DNA of 64,000 nucleotides from Gilliamella sp. ESL0443 (lineage in GTDB: Bacteria > Pseudomonadota > Gammaproteobacteria > Enterobacterales > Orbaceae). Under the pieces are notes generated by a model. The model was not told the origin of the DNA. It made no database searches and saw only the letters and a program-made list of their open reading frames with translations. The stretch covers positions 1,364,001 to 1,428,000 of the forward strand of contig NZ_CP048263.1 of NCBI RefSeq assembly GCF_019469165.1, written 5' to 3'. A program made the translations under genes and the position numbers. Below, in pieces: positions 7,723-17,339 of the stretch. Position 1 is the first letter of the stretch. The number at the start of each line of letters is the position of its first letter.

Positions 7723-9141
7723 ATGAAAAATATAAAAAAGTTTTTGATATTCCCTTTTTTGAGTTTAATGCTTATGTCTTTTGATTCCTATGCGAGTGAG
7801 TTTAATGGACAGGCGTTATCATTACTTTGGGTGATCCCTTTCGTTGGAATTTTGTTATCGATTGCTTTATGTCCACTATTTTTAGCCCGATTATGGCATT
7901 ATCACTACGGTAAAGTTGTTGCCGTTTGGACGTTATTATTTTTGGGGTTTGCACTGGTTTCATTTGGTTTAACGACCACAATTGAGCTAACAGTACATGC
8001 CATTGTTCAGGAGTATATTCCTTTTATATTATTACTTTTGGCTTTGTTTACGGTTTCCGGTGGCATTCTGGTTAAGAGTGATAAAATCAGCACACCAAAA
8101 TCCAACGTTATTTTACTGATGATTGGCGTTGTGCTTGCTTCAATTATGGGAACAACTGGCGCTGCGATGTTGATGATTCGTCCACTACTTCGAGCTAATC
8201 GTCAACGACAGTATGCTGTACACACGGTAATATTTTTTATCTTTTTAGTTGCCAATATTGGCGGTGGATTAACGCCTTTAGGCGATCCACCGTTATTTAT
8301 TGGTTTTTTAAAAGGTGTCGATTTTTTCTGGACAGTTAAGCATATGCTGTTGCCTGTTGTGTTTACATCTGGGTTATTGCTAATTATTTATTATTTTATC
8401 GATCATTACTATTACGTTAAGCAGTATGGTGTGAATAGCAATCCAATTAGTGCTAAGCCTGTTAAGTTATATGGTCTAAATAATCTTGTATTATTATTGG
8501 CTATTATTGCTAGCGTGATTTTGTCTGGTGTGTGGCATTCATCGATAAGTTTTACTATTTTAGGTTCACAAATCGCATTACAAAATTTAGTTCGTGATGG
8601 TCTTTTTATTGCTATTACGATAATTTCAATAATGATTACCCCAAAACAAGTTCGAGCAGGCAACGAATTTAATTGGGAGCCGATAAAAGAGGTTGCTAAG
8701 TTATTTATTGGGATTTTTATTACTATTGTACCTGTGCTGGCGATTTTACGTGCGGGTAATGATGGTGCGTTGGCTTCGGTCATTTCATTGGTGACTAATG
8801 ACCAAGGTGCGCCAATAAATAGTATGTATTTTTGGTTATCAGGATTGCTATCCGGATTTTTAGATAATGCACCAACTTATCTGGTCTTTTTCAATCTTGC
8901 TTCGGGTAATGCTAGTAGCTTAATGACGACGTTTGAAAGCACTTTACTGGCCATTTCAATGGGCTCGGTATTTATGGGCGCTTTAAGTTATATTGGTAAT
9001 GCCCCTAACTTTATGGTTAAAAGCATTGCAGACCAAAATAAAATCAATATGCCTAGCTTTTTTGGTTATATGAAGTGGTCAATCGGGATTTTGATTCCGG
9101 TTTTTATTATTGATAATTTGGTGTTTTTTGTGTTTTTTTAA
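7723..9141 (+). CDS. nhaD: NhaD-type sodium:proton antiporter
   Basis: The 472-residue inner-membrane protein has a signal-like N-terminus and about 11-12 membrane segments. Recognisable stretches are GTTGAAMLMIRPLLRANRQR (~143-162), NIGGGLTPLGDPPLFIGFLKGVDF (~178-201), SGFLDNAPTYLVFFNLA and GALSYIGNAPNFMVKSIA, which are typical of the NhaD/ArsB-like ion transporter superfamily. NhaD proteins exchange Na+ or Li+ for protons under salt or alkaline stress. No partner gene is next to it. An inverted repeat (CCCCAAG/CTTGGGG, 9163-9196) follows the stop, but with a long loop and no T run. The symbol rests on family resemblance only. Confidence 0.75.
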   Translation: MKNIKKFLIFPFLSLMLMSFDSYASEFNGQALSLLWVIPFVGILLSIALCPLFLARLWHYHYGKVVAVWTLLFLGFALVSFGLTTTIELTVHAIVQEYIPFILLLLALFTVSGGILVKSDKISTPKSNVILLMIGVVLASIMGTTGAAMLMIRPLLRANRQRQYAVHTVIFFIFLVANIGGGLTPLGDPPLFIGFLKGVDFFWTVKHMLLPVVFTSGLLLIIYYFIDHYYYVKQYGVNSNPISAKPVKLYGLNNLVLLLAIIASVILSGVWHSSISFTILGSQIALQNLVRDGLFIAITIISIMITPKQVRAGNEFNWEPIKEVAKLFIGIFITIVPVLAILRAGNDGALASVISLVTNDQGAPINSMYFWLSGLLSGFLDNAPTYLVFFNLASGNASSLMTTFESTLLAISMGSVFMGALSYIGNAPNFMVKSIADQNKINMPSFFGYMKWSIGILIPVFIIDNLVFFVFF

Positions 9142-9216
9142 GAAATGACTCTTTTTAGAATTCCCCAAGCAAAGTGCGTATTATTTTTACTTGGGGTGAA
9201 TGTTAATTAGTCTTAT

Positions 9217-10379
9217 TTAAAAGAAATATTTAAAACGGACCCTTGCACCATAACGATTATCGTTACCTCCTCCTTGTTTTTCATCGCGCTCTAATCTAGA
9301 TAAGTAAGTCCCTAAATAGATATTGAAGTTATCCATATCCATCACATTTGAAATTAAGTATGAGGCATTGACAGTATGTAATTTATATTTACCTTTAGCA
9401 TAAATTTCACCATCACCTCGATAATTTGTATTAAATGCTTTTATATCATTGGCAGCATAGATGTAACCAAGACCAATACCTTTCCAAATACCATTGATAC
9501 CCGCGGTAAAATCTTTTTCTTGTTCGGCATCTAAATAGGAGATGCTGCTATTGAGCAGTAATCCCTCAGATGATTTATCAAAATCACCTGCACTATTCCA
9601 ACTCATCGTTAAGCCATACCCATTACGTTTTGACTGATCATGCCATTTGCCGTTTATATCATGATAAGCGTTATTAACAACATTACGCTCCATTGCTAGA
9701 GCTGCTGATATATCATTATTTCGGTAGGATATGATGGGACGTAAGTAAACGACGTTTTTATCTTTTTGCAATTTATATCCATGATAACGGCTATGATCAA
9801 ATAAGGAGGTACCATCTTTTACCATTGCATTAACTTGCAAGTTCAAATCCCCCAACTCTTTGGTTAATTCGATTGCACCGCCGTTACTGCTACGCCCTCT
9901 ACCCTCTTTCATCATATAGATGTAACCACACTATATAAATCGTTGGCAGTATTGCCAGAATATTCTATGAAGGTATCTTGCCCAAGTGGGAACATGTCGT
10001 AAGCTTCATAGCGACCAATTCGTAGGCGCCAATCATCTTTTTTACCAAAATAGAAACTAGCATCATCTAGGTTAACTTTACCTCCCATATCAGCAAGCGG
10101 TTGCACCGAGAATCCTGCATAGTTCTGATTCGCTAATTCTCTTTTCCCATCCAAGCCGAATAAAATACGGCCATTTATATCCCACTGATCTGTGTCATTA
10201 GCATCAAAGTCTGCCGATGTTCTAAGTGAGGTTAACTGCTTTTTTTTGCTTGCAGCATCAATATTAAATTCGACATCGCCATAAAGTTTAAGTGTTCCTT
10301 GTTCGGTCTGCCATTCAATGGATGCTAATGCGGATAAAGAATAGAAACAGCAGACTCCAGCTATTATTTTTAATTTCAT
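9217..10379 (-). pseudogene. Carbohydrate porin (RafY-like), broken by a frameshift
   Basis: Two abutting frames together make one outer-membrane porin. The first (9912-10379) has a signal peptide ending SALASIEW, then LKLYGDVEFNIDA and FYFGKKDDWRLRIGRYEAYDMFPLGQD. The second (9217-9915) continues with MMKEGRGRSSNGGAIELTKELGDL and ends KYFF, with the C-terminal phenylalanine usual for outer-membrane barrels. The junction is at ACATCTATATGATG. Adding one base between TC and TAT would join VVTS to YMMKEGRG and restore one frame. It is last in the GH78-symporter-porin run, so its likely role is rhamnoside entry through the outer membrane. It could be a true mutation or a sequencing error; two separate peptides would not form a normal porin. 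Confidence 0.75.
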
Positions 10380-10405
10380 CGTTATTTCCTTTTAATGTAA
10401 ATTGA

Positions 10406-11760
10406 TTAAACTTTTTGTTCATCATTAAGATTTCTGGCATCTAATTCAGCTCGAATTGAAGTATAACTGTCATCAAGTTTGTAGAACTTAGCTATCCAAA
10501 TCATCGAGGCAATAATTAAAATGGCAGGTAAATATAAGTAACAGAGTTTGATTGCAAAAAGCGCACTTGGTACTTGAACTGCATTGGCAACATATCCACC
10601 AGATGAGAGTAAAAAACCGGTAATAGCACCAGCGCCAGCCATCGCCACTTTGCCAAAGAATCCATTGATTGATGTCAAAATTCCAGCAGTATTAATACCG
10701 GTTTTCCATACACCATAATCAACCGGGTCAGCCTGCATTGAAAAATAGATAGCAAGGCGTTGCCCAGCACCGAGTGATAAGATAACCGCGCCGATGATAA
10801 GACCAAGATGATTCACGCCCGATAACATCATTATTCCCATACCAATTAAGTTGATAGCGCTTGAAAATAGATAGACATGTCGTTTTTTCATCTGATTGGC
10901 TAAGAATGGTACGGTAAGTGTGCCAATTAAGGGGACGAAAGTTGATATTCCCGCAATTATTGCGGTAAGGTTTTCGCTTTGGACGTAATAGTTGAAGAAA
11001 TAGACTAAGGAGCCAGTTTGTAAAAAGAATGCGCCCCACATAAGAAAGATGTTAGTTGCAAAGATTTTCCATGGGTTGTTGTCTTTAAACCTTTCCATGC
11101 TCTAGTTAAGGTCATTCGCTCTTGTTGTATAGTGATTTTTTCCTCAACATTTTTAAAACTGACTATCAGAAAGAAAGTCGCAATAATCCCAAAAACAATA
11201 GCGGTATATAAAAAGCCATGTGTTTGATCACCATTTCCCAATGTCGCAACTAGCGGTAATGTTGCCACTGCAACAATCGTTGAACCTAAGGAACCTAATA
11301 AAATTCTTACTGAAGATAAGGTTGTTCTTTCTAATGAATCCGCAGTTAAAAATGGCAACATTGCACTAAATGGTATATTGACCAAGGTATAGATAAAAGA
11401 GAGGCAAAGATAGGTGATAAAGGCATAGATTAGTTTACCTGTCGTACCAAAATCAGGCACATAGAAAACTAAAATACACAATATGCCAAACGGTATTGCG
11501 CCGATTAATAGCCATGGACGACAACGTCCCCAACGTGTGGATGTATTATCGATAACTAAGCCCATTAAGACATCAGCAACACCATCAACCAGCCGGGTAA
11601 CTAAAAACATTAGACCGACATAATAAGCGGGTAGTGCCATTACGTCCGTATAAAAATACATAAGATATAATGAGATTAATTGCCATACTAAATTACAAGA
11701 TAAGTCAGCAATCCCATAACCTATGCGTTGCCGCCAAAGAGAAAATAATGAATTGACCAT
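10406..11760 (-). pseudogene. GPH-family sugar:cation symporter (MelB/YicJ-like), broken by a frameshift
   Basis: The N-terminal frame (11005-11760) carries RIGYGIADLSCNLVWQLISLYLMYFYTDVMAL and DNTSTRWGRCRPWLLIGAIPFG, the signature of glycoside-pentoside-hexuronide:cation symporters. The C-terminal frame (10406-11098) supplies the remaining membrane segments. They overlap out of phase near 11084-11098. Restoring one T in the minus-strand GGTTTAAAG run gives TRAWKGFKDNNPWKIFATN, a natural join and a protein of about 450 residues, the usual family length. Placed between a GH78 rhamnosidase and a porin, it probably imported a rhamnose-containing glycoside across the inner membrane. As sequenced it is not functional. 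Confidence 0.8.
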
Positions 11761-11785
11761 TTTTTTATTCCTTATAAATTTTTAG

Positions 11786-13354
11786 TTAAAGTTTATTTTG
11801 TCGAATAAACCAAGCCGGTGTGCAACTCCAAGCATGACAGTAGCTATTGATGATTTTGCTACCATACGGTGAATAATTAAGGTCGTTTGGATCAAACAAT
11901 TCCCAAAATGTGTCTGCCCCAAATTCGACCATTTTTCCCCAATATGCTTTAATCTCATCAATGGCTTGTTGTTTCATGCCTGTTTTGAACAAGGCTAAGA
12001 TGTAGTGATGTCGTAAGTAAGGCGTGTTCATGCCGATTTCTGGTGGAGTTGTTATTAATTGGGTTAATAATTTTTGTTGATGAGCTAAATCGCCTACATC
12101 AGCTAAAACCATCCAAATTTGTGTGGCGTAACTAATTTGTTTTTGTTCGCCACTGGTGTAAAAACCGGCTTGCTCGTCCCATAATGTTTGTGCTGCTCTT
12201 TTAACCAAATCTAATTTTTGGTTAAGCGCCTGAGTTATATCAGGTTGAAAATGTTGGGAAAGTCGACATGCTTTGTCTAAACAGTAAATTAAAACACCTT
12301 GAGAAGCGCCTTGTTTATTGAGTTTTTCGTGCCAATCAATAAATGACCACCAATCATCACTATCTTGAACTAATCCTTGCGCGTCACAACGTTTTAGATT
12401 TATTTCAATTTGCTGTAATGCGATCGGCCATAGCTCTTTAACCGTTTGTCGATCATTAGTTTGATTAAAGTAGTCGTAAAGGACATCGACAAAAAGAAGT
12501 GAGTAATCAAATAAGAACGTATCGTCAGCAATAATGTCAGGTTTAACAAAGACATTAGAGGAAACCAGACCATCTTCCCGACGATGGCTAGCAAAGAGGT
12601 ATAAGCATCTGCGAACTAAATCGTGCTGTTGAAAAGTGACGTTGTTCACTAGGGCTTGTAAGCGTAAATCGCCTAACCACAGTCTTCTATCTCTTTTCGG
12701 TCCATCCTCGAATACGTCTTGCATACAATTTCGAAGCGTGTGAATGGAGACTTGATCTATCTTCGCTAATAGCGGATCTGATGATTGATAGCTAAGACAG
12801 TGTTCTGGTGCTGAACTGACTGTGTTAAAAGTGATATCTTTAAATAAAATTTGGTATTTAGGCGATAGTGAGACAATATCTATTTTTAAGTATCGAAAAC
12901 AGTAGCGTCGAGATAAGTTGATTTTAGCGGGTAAAATATCAATGTACTCATCATGCTGTTGTAACCAGCTTTTGCTAAGCCAACCTTGATATTGACTGAA
13001 TGGTTCAGCAATTTCACACAGTGTTTCACCAAATGTTAATTTTATATGCGCAGGCGCATCAGGAGGGCTACCAGTAGATTCGCACAAGAAAGAGAGGTAA
13101 CCAACATTGTGTTGACCAAAATCAATTATAAAACTATCACCTGAATGAAAACTCTGATTGAGATAATCATTTGCATCACTCACTATTTTTGATGACCAAT
13201 GATGAATAGCACTTGGATCATTGATGAGCGAAATAATCTTTTGGGGTGAGATCTTTTTTTGATAAATCTTTGGTTGTAATTGCTTTGCTTTCAGAATAAA
13301 TGCATTATCTTTTACCATAACTGCATCAATATTTTTTTGAATTGCTTGTGCCAT
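11786..13354 (-). CDS. GH78 family alpha-L-rhamnosidase, short form
   Basis: The 522-residue protein contains an N-terminal beta-domain part (FIIDFGQHNVGYLSFLCES, LTFGETLCE) and an (alpha/alpha)6 catalytic part from about residue 200. The hallmark is EDGPKRDRRLWLGDLRLQ (~222-239), the GH78 motif with the catalytic acid region, followed by DDWWSFIDWH and a C-terminal GADTFWELFDPNDLNYSPYG. The family removes terminal alpha-L-rhamnose from plant glycosides. It has no signal peptide, so it would act in the cytoplasm on imported rhamnosides. It is first in a minus-strand run with the symporter (25-bp gap) and porin, and divergent from an AraC-type gene. Linkage specificity cannot be told. Confidence 0.85.
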   Translation of the reverse strand: MAQAIQKNIDAVMVKDNAFILKAKQLQPKIYQKKISPQKIISLINDPSAIHHWSSKIVSDANDYLNQSFHSGDSFIIDFGQHNVGYLSFLCESTGSPPDAPAHIKLTFGETLCEIAEPFSQYQGWLSKSWLQQHDEYIDILPAKINLSRRYCFRYLKIDIVSLSPKYQILFKDITFNTVSSAPEHCLSYQSSDPLLAKIDQVSIHTLRNCMQDVFEDGPKRDRRLWLGDLRLQALVNNVTFQQHDLVRRCLYLFASHRREDGLVSSNVFVKPDIIADDTFLFDYSLLFVDVLYDYFNQTNDRQTVKELWPIALQQIEINLKRCDAQGLVQDSDDWWSFIDWHEKLNKQGASQGVLIYCLDKACRLSQHFQPDITQALNQKLDLVKRAAQTLWDEQAGFYTSGEQKQISYATQIWMVLADVGDLAHQQKLLTQLITTPPEIGMNTPYLRHHYILALFKTGMKQQAIDEIKAYWGKMVEFGADTFWELFDPNDLNYSPYGSKIINSYCHAWSCTPAWFIRQNKL

Positions 13355-13603
13355 ATTCTTCTCCTATAGAAAACATTTAGGAGTATAGCTATGCAAAACA
13401 AAAGCTAGCCACTAAGATACTGCCAGATTGCGTTTATAAATGGCAATATTAAAAAGCTTATACCGAGCAAGTTCACATTTTTAAGAATATTATTTTTTAT
13501 CTCATGTTTAATTACTTTATTGTATTTATATGACGGATAAAAATTGTCTTTTATTTAACGGGATACCTTGATAATAAGTTACCGTTGTAAGGATATAATC
13601 AAT

Positions 13604-14410
13604 ATGTATACTTTAAAAATTGACACTTATTTTAATCATAAATCAGATAAATTAGCCCTTTATAAGAGTGACCCTGAGGACAACGGTTGCGAGCATAATC
13701 ATGAGTTCGATGAGTTAGTGATTGTTGAGCACGGTCATGGTTTACATGTTATTAATGGTAAGCCGTTATTTATTCAACAAGGTGATGTTTTTTTAGTTAG
13801 AGGGCATGATTACCATTTTTATGATGATCTCGGAACGCTAAAGCTAACTAATATCCTGATTAATCCCAATCAGAATTTTACTTTTTTGAAGAATATGGAG
13901 GAGCTATTAAGGCCTATCTCCGCAAGTGATTTAAGTTCTTATATTTGGTTAGCGCCTAATATTCGTAAAGAGTGTAATTCTGTTATTGATCAGTTATTTA
14001 ATTTAAATAATTCAATTGAGCATCGTGAGTATCTGTTTTTTAAATTGCTTGTTATCATTAAGCAATATCAACGTCAGTCACAACAAAATAATACCCGCTA
14101 TAAACTCCATCTTTTGCTTAACCATCTTCAAGAAAATTGCTTTGATGAATATGATTGGAACAATATAGCGCAAACATTTCATTTAACAACACGTACAATG
14201 TTTAGGCATATTAAACAAGCAACCGGCCTAACTCCTGAAAATTACATCAGACGATTACGGTTAATGTCAGCAAGATTAAAGATTAGAGAAAGTGATATGA
14301 CTATTACCGAAATATCATTACTTTGTGGTTTTGTTAATAGTACTCATTTTACTACACTGTATAAAAAAACGTTTGGTATCACGCCATCTGAAGAGCGAAA
14401 ATTTAACTAG
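13604..14410 (+). CDS. RhaS-like AraC-family regulator of the rhamnosidase operon
   Basis: The 268-residue protein starts MYTLKIDTYF at 13604, with AAGGA about 11 nt upstream; a frame-extending start at 13568 has no such site. The N-terminal cupin carries HNHEFDELVIVEHGHGLHVINGKP and RGHDYHFYDDLGTLKLTNIL, very like the rhamnose-binding half of RhaS. The C-terminal AraC domain has WNNIAQTFHLTTRTMFRHIKQATGLTPENYIRRLR and ISLLCGFVNSTHFTTLYKKTFGITP. It is divergent from the GH78-symporter-porin genes and probably activates them in response to rhamnose or a rhamnoside. It is a third RhaS/RhaR-type protein beside the pair at 15580-17276. Confidence 0.82.
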   Translation: MYTLKIDTYFNHKSDKLALYKSDPEDNGCEHNHEFDELVIVEHGHGLHVINGKPLFIQQGDVFLVRGHDYHFYDDLGTLKLTNILINPNQNFTFLKNMEELLRPISASDLSSYIWLAPNIRKECNSVIDQLFNLNNSIEHREYLFFKLLVIIKQYQRQSQQNNTRYKLHLLLNHLQENCFDEYDWNNIAQTFHLTTRTMFRHIKQATGLTPENYIRRLRLMSARLKIRESDMTITEISLLCGFVNSTHFTTLYKKTFGITPSEERKFN

Positions 14411-14455
14411 ATTTTAATATGGTTGGGTTTTAAATAACGATTAAGGATTTAAGTA

Positions 14456-14481
14456 CTTGTGACAGTTTACACTGTCACAAG
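14456..14481. terminator. Stem-loop between convergent genes
   Basis: A perfect 11-bp stem, CTTGTGACAGT/ACTGTCACAAG, with a 4-nt loop lies between the stops of the AraC-type gene and the DUF1266 gene. T-rich tracts are weak on both sides. Confidence 0.6.
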
Positions 14482-14488
14482 CATTAAC

Positions 14489-15313
14489 TTAATTATTCAA
14501 CGGATATTTGAGCCATGGGCTTTCTTCCGAAGTGGTGCTTTCGGTGTAGATATCAAATAGACCAGAAAGCGAAGCATCATCAGGCTGGTACACAGCACGA
14601 CCTAGCATATAACTTTGACCAAATTCTTTCCAATTGGCAAAATTTTCTTTAACCGTTGGTAAAACTGAGTTAATCGATTGCCATGCTTGATCTTTGCTAA
14701 TATAGCCCGCTATATAGCTTGCTCTGGCAATATAAACTAGGCGTCCTAAATCCCATGCAATTGAACCTCGTAGTAAAATTTGACGCAATTCGTCTTGGTC
14801 TTCAGCGACTTTGTTTTCAATCAGCATTGAAGATACTTGATCTAATCTTGAGCAATAGATTGTAATAATATCACGGTAATCTTCTGGAACTTGGTCATCA
14901 ATACAACTTTGCCACTGCTCTTTAGGTACGTTTAGATAAATTTCAATCGCTACATCAATGAGTTTGTGAGTTGATCCAAAAGAGGATAAACATTCAGTAG
15001 CACTTTCCGGAGAAGTAATATCCCAAGCTGTACTTAAGCGATATCGCTGTTCTTTTTTACCAGAGTTTCTGGCATCACTTTCTAAGCTATCCCAACAAAA
15101 CATATGCTGCTCAGCAATAATAAGTCCAGCTGATAATGCATTTTGCTGGTCAACTGTCAGTTGTTCAGTTTTTTGAGAATTTTGGGGAAAAGATTTGTGT
15201 TTTAAAGTTTTAATGAGAATCGTAATCACTCTATTGTATCGTACAAGTAGTGACGCTAAAAGAATCAAAATTACAATTAAGATTTCCATATGAGTATCTT
15301 CAATTTTTGACAT
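14489..15313 (-). CDS. DUF1266 family protein with N-terminal membrane anchor
   Basis: The 274-residue protein has one membrane segment near the N-terminus (ILIVILILLASLLV) followed by a soluble region. Its later part has the DUF1266 pattern: RYRLSTAWDITSPESA, LLRGSIAWDLGRLVYIARASYIAGYISKDQAWQSI, and WKEFGQSYMLGRAV. No function is established for this family. An internal ATG at 15289 (MEILIVILILL) is an equally plausible start, because neither ATG has a clear ribosome-binding site. It sits inside the rhamnose region between two regulator genes, but its orientation and isolation give no evidence of a rhamnose role. Confidence 0.7.
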   Translation of the reverse strand: MSKIEDTHMEILIVILILLASLLVRYNRVITILIKTLKHKSFPQNSQKTEQLTVDQQNALSAGLIIAEQHMFCWDSLESDARNSGKKEQRYRLSTAWDITSPESATECLSSFGSTHKLIDVAIEIYLNVPKEQWQSCIDDQVPEDYRDIITIYCSRLDQVSSMLIENKVAEDQDELRQILLRGSIAWDLGRLVYIARASYIAGYISKDQAWQSINSVLPTVKENFANWKEFGQSYMLGRAVYQPDDASLSGLFDIYTESTTSEESPWLKYPLNN

Positions 15314-15426
15314 AAATCAATTTAAGTGCTCAAAAAATATCACAAATAATAATTTCCAACAAGATAAAAATTAAAAAAAAATTAAGCTGTTTATATCACT
15401 CATTTTTTAAACAAAGTAGTTTGAAA

Positions 15427-15448
15427 AAATGTGAAGCTTCGCACATTT
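15427..15448. promoter_or_regulatory. CRP-like site upstream of rhaSR
   Basis: The core TGTGA-AGCTTC-GCACA, flanked by AAA and TTT, differs from the CRP consensus arms at one base. It lies about 130 bp before the rhaS start and about 115 bp before the divergent DUF1266 gene. Confidence 0.65.
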
Positions 15449-15579
15449 TTAATAAAAATTCCTGTATAGCTATAATTTATTGCCAAAATATTATATTAGC
15501 TGTCCAAATTTTAAAGGTGAGATTTCGATTTACTTTTTAGAATGTGGTTGTAGGTTTTTTATAAGGAGTGAGGTTCAAA

Positions 15580-16398
15580 ATGATTGAGATGTTACTTGAT
15601 AAAGATTTTTTTTCGTCTAGCGATCAAAATATCACCGTTGAGCCTCGGGCGCCTCAACCCGTCTACCCTGAACATACGCATAATTTTAATGAAATTGTTA
15701 TTGTGACAAGTGGGTATGGAAAACATATTTTAAATGGGCGACTATTTGATTTATATCCAGGTATGATGTTTTATATTAAGGCTTCGGACTGCCATTTGTA
15801 TGAGAACGTTAACAATCTACATTTGACCAATATTTTATTTAGGGATCCTGAGAATTTTCATTTTATTAATGGGATAAATCAGTTAATTCCAAATCCTGAT
15901 CCGATTCATTCTCATTACTTTTTTGATAAAAAATCTGATGACAATATTCAATCGATTATTAAACAATTGACGCAAAATCAATCAAGTGCTGTACAGGAAA
16001 GTTTATTTTTACAATTACTACTTATTTTTAATAAGAATTTTTATGTCAATGAAGGTTCTGGATCATCTGATAATCGCGTTAAGCAGTTGTTGCGTTGGTT
16101 ACAGATCAATTTTAAGGAGCAAATTGATTGGGAACAGTTAACGGCACAATTTTCATTGTCATTGCGCTCTTTTCATAGGAAGATGAAAAATGAGATTGGC
16201 ATCACGCCTCAAAAATATTTAATCAAGTTGCGTTTAGCTAATGCTTATACTCAGTTAATTTATAGCAATAAATCTATTACAACCATTGCGCAAGAATGTG
16301 GTTTTAATGATAGTGCTTATTTTTCTACCTGTTTTAAACAAGAATTTACGTTTTCGCCACAAGCATTACGTAATAACCCAGATAAAGGGTATCATTAG
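15580..16398 (+). CDS. rhaS: L-rhamnose operon activator RhaS
   Basis: The 272-residue AraC-family protein aligns with E. coli RhaS along its length: DFFSSSDQNITVEPRAPQPVYPEHTHNFNEIVIV, NVNNLHLTNILFRDPENFHFINGINQLIP, then WEQLTAQFSLSLRSFHRKMKNEIGITPQKYL and IAQECGFNDSAYFSTCFKQEFTFSP. RhaS binds rhamnose and activates the catabolic and transport genes. The ATG at 15580 is chosen because GAGG lies 6 nt before it; a GTG at 15568 overlaps AAGGAG and is unlikely. rhaR follows after 29 bp. Unlike in E. coli, the pair points towards the end of the rhaBAD-type operon instead of diverging from its promoter. Confidence 0.88.
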   Translation: MIEMLLDKDFFSSSDQNITVEPRAPQPVYPEHTHNFNEIVIVTSGYGKHILNGRLFDLYPGMMFYIKASDCHLYENVNNLHLTNILFRDPENFHFINGINQLIPNPDPIHSHYFFDKKSDDNIQSIIKQLTQNQSSAVQESLFLQLLLIFNKNFYVNEGSGSSDNRVKQLLRWLQINFKEQIDWEQLTAQFSLSLRSFHRKMKNEIGITPQKYLIKLRLANAYTQLIYSNKSITTIAQECGFNDSAYFSTCFKQEFTFSPQALRNNPDKGYH

Positions 16399-16427
16399 TT
16401 GTTTTACTAGTAAGTCAGGAACAGTTT

Positions 16428-17276
16428 ATGGAAAGATGTTTGCGTTTATATAAACAAGATTATTTTATTTCAAAGATGAATACTGTTACTGTCGAAAAAC
16501 GTGATCATCAACACCCTTTTCCTTTACATGATCACGATTTTTATGAAATTGTGATTGTTTGTTCAGGTAATGGTTTGCATTATTGGAATGATTATATTTA
16601 TCCAATTACCAGTGGGGATATTTTATATATTAATCCTAACGATGTGCATGGTTATGAGTCAGTTAATGATTTAAAATTGGATAATATTTTATATTTGAGA
16701 GAGTCACTTTTTTTATTATCGACTATCGAGTCTTATTTACCTAAAGTGACAGCCAAACATAATGAGCGTTCTTGGCGAATTCAACCTTCATACCTTAAAC
16801 TTTTATCGCCTCTTATCGAAAAATTAGCTATTGAATCAAAGAAAAATAATTTAGCCTCCGTGCATTTATCTGAGGCACTATTTTTGCAATTAGTTATTTT
16901 GTTAGACCGGATAAAACAGGCACCCAAGGTAACGGAGCCGACTGCGACTCATCAGTTAGATTTATTGTTTACCGCGCTTCATAATAGTATTGCAACGCCA
17001 TTTAATGTTGATGTTTTTTGCAAGGAAAATCATATTGCAAGCCGTTCACTTAGTCGTTTATTTAAAAGCCAAACAGGGATGACCATTAGTGGTTATTTAC
17101 AAAAAAGGCGATTATGTGATGCCATGTCTTTACTTCGTAATACTAACTATTCGATTAGTATGATTGCTGCTGAGTGTGGTTACGATGATAGTAACTATTT
17201 TTCCTCAGTGTTTAAAAAGCAAACCAATCAAACGCCTTCAGAGTACCGGGCTAAATTTAATGATAAGAAGTGCTAG
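16428..17276 (+). CDS. rhaR: L-rhamnose operon activator RhaR
   Basis: The 282-residue AraC-family protein resembles E. coli RhaR: LYKQDYFISKMNTVTVEKRD, HDHDFYEIVIVCSGNGLHYWNDYIYPITSGDILYI, and HGYESVNDLKLDNILYLRESL in the sensor half. DVFCKENHIASRSLSRLFKSQTGMTISGYL and IAAECGYDDSNYFSSVFKKQTNQTPSEYR lie in the DNA-binding half. In E. coli, RhaR senses rhamnose and switches on rhaSR. It follows rhaS closely, so the two are probably co-transcribed. A strong two-way terminator separates it from rhaM. Confidence 0.88.
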   Translation: MERCLRLYKQDYFISKMNTVTVEKRDHQHPFPLHDHDFYEIVIVCSGNGLHYWNDYIYPITSGDILYINPNDVHGYESVNDLKLDNILYLRESLFLLSTIESYLPKVTAKHNERSWRIQPSYLKLLSPLIEKLAIESKKNNLASVHLSEALFLQLVILLDRIKQAPKVTEPTATHQLDLLFTALHNSIATPFNVDVFCKENHIASRSLSRLFKSQTGMTISGYLQKRRLCDAMSLLRNTNYSISMIAAECGYDDSNYFSSVFKKQTNQTPSEYRAKFNDKKC

Positions 17277-17304
17277 GTGAAGGTAGATTAAAAATATATT
17301 CAAT

Positions 17305-17335
17305 TTACTCTCTTTTAGGCTTTAAAAGAGAGTAA
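17305..17335. terminator. Bidirectional terminator between rhaR and rhaM
   Basis: A perfect 13-bp inverted repeat (TTACTCTCTTTTA/TAAAAGAGAGTAA) with a 5-nt loop lies between two convergent stop codons. Confidence 0.85.
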
Positions 17336-17339
17336 TGTT

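Noticed and set aside
9163-9196. CCCCAAG/CTTGGGG inverted repeat as the nhaD terminator
   Set aside because: The loop is 20 nt and no T run follows; the pairing may be real but the function is not supported.
9905-9925. Programmed frameshifting in the porin gene
   Set aside because: No slippery heptamer or stimulatory structure is seen at ACATCTATATGATG, and the neighbouring gene is also broken; mutation or sequencing error is simpler.
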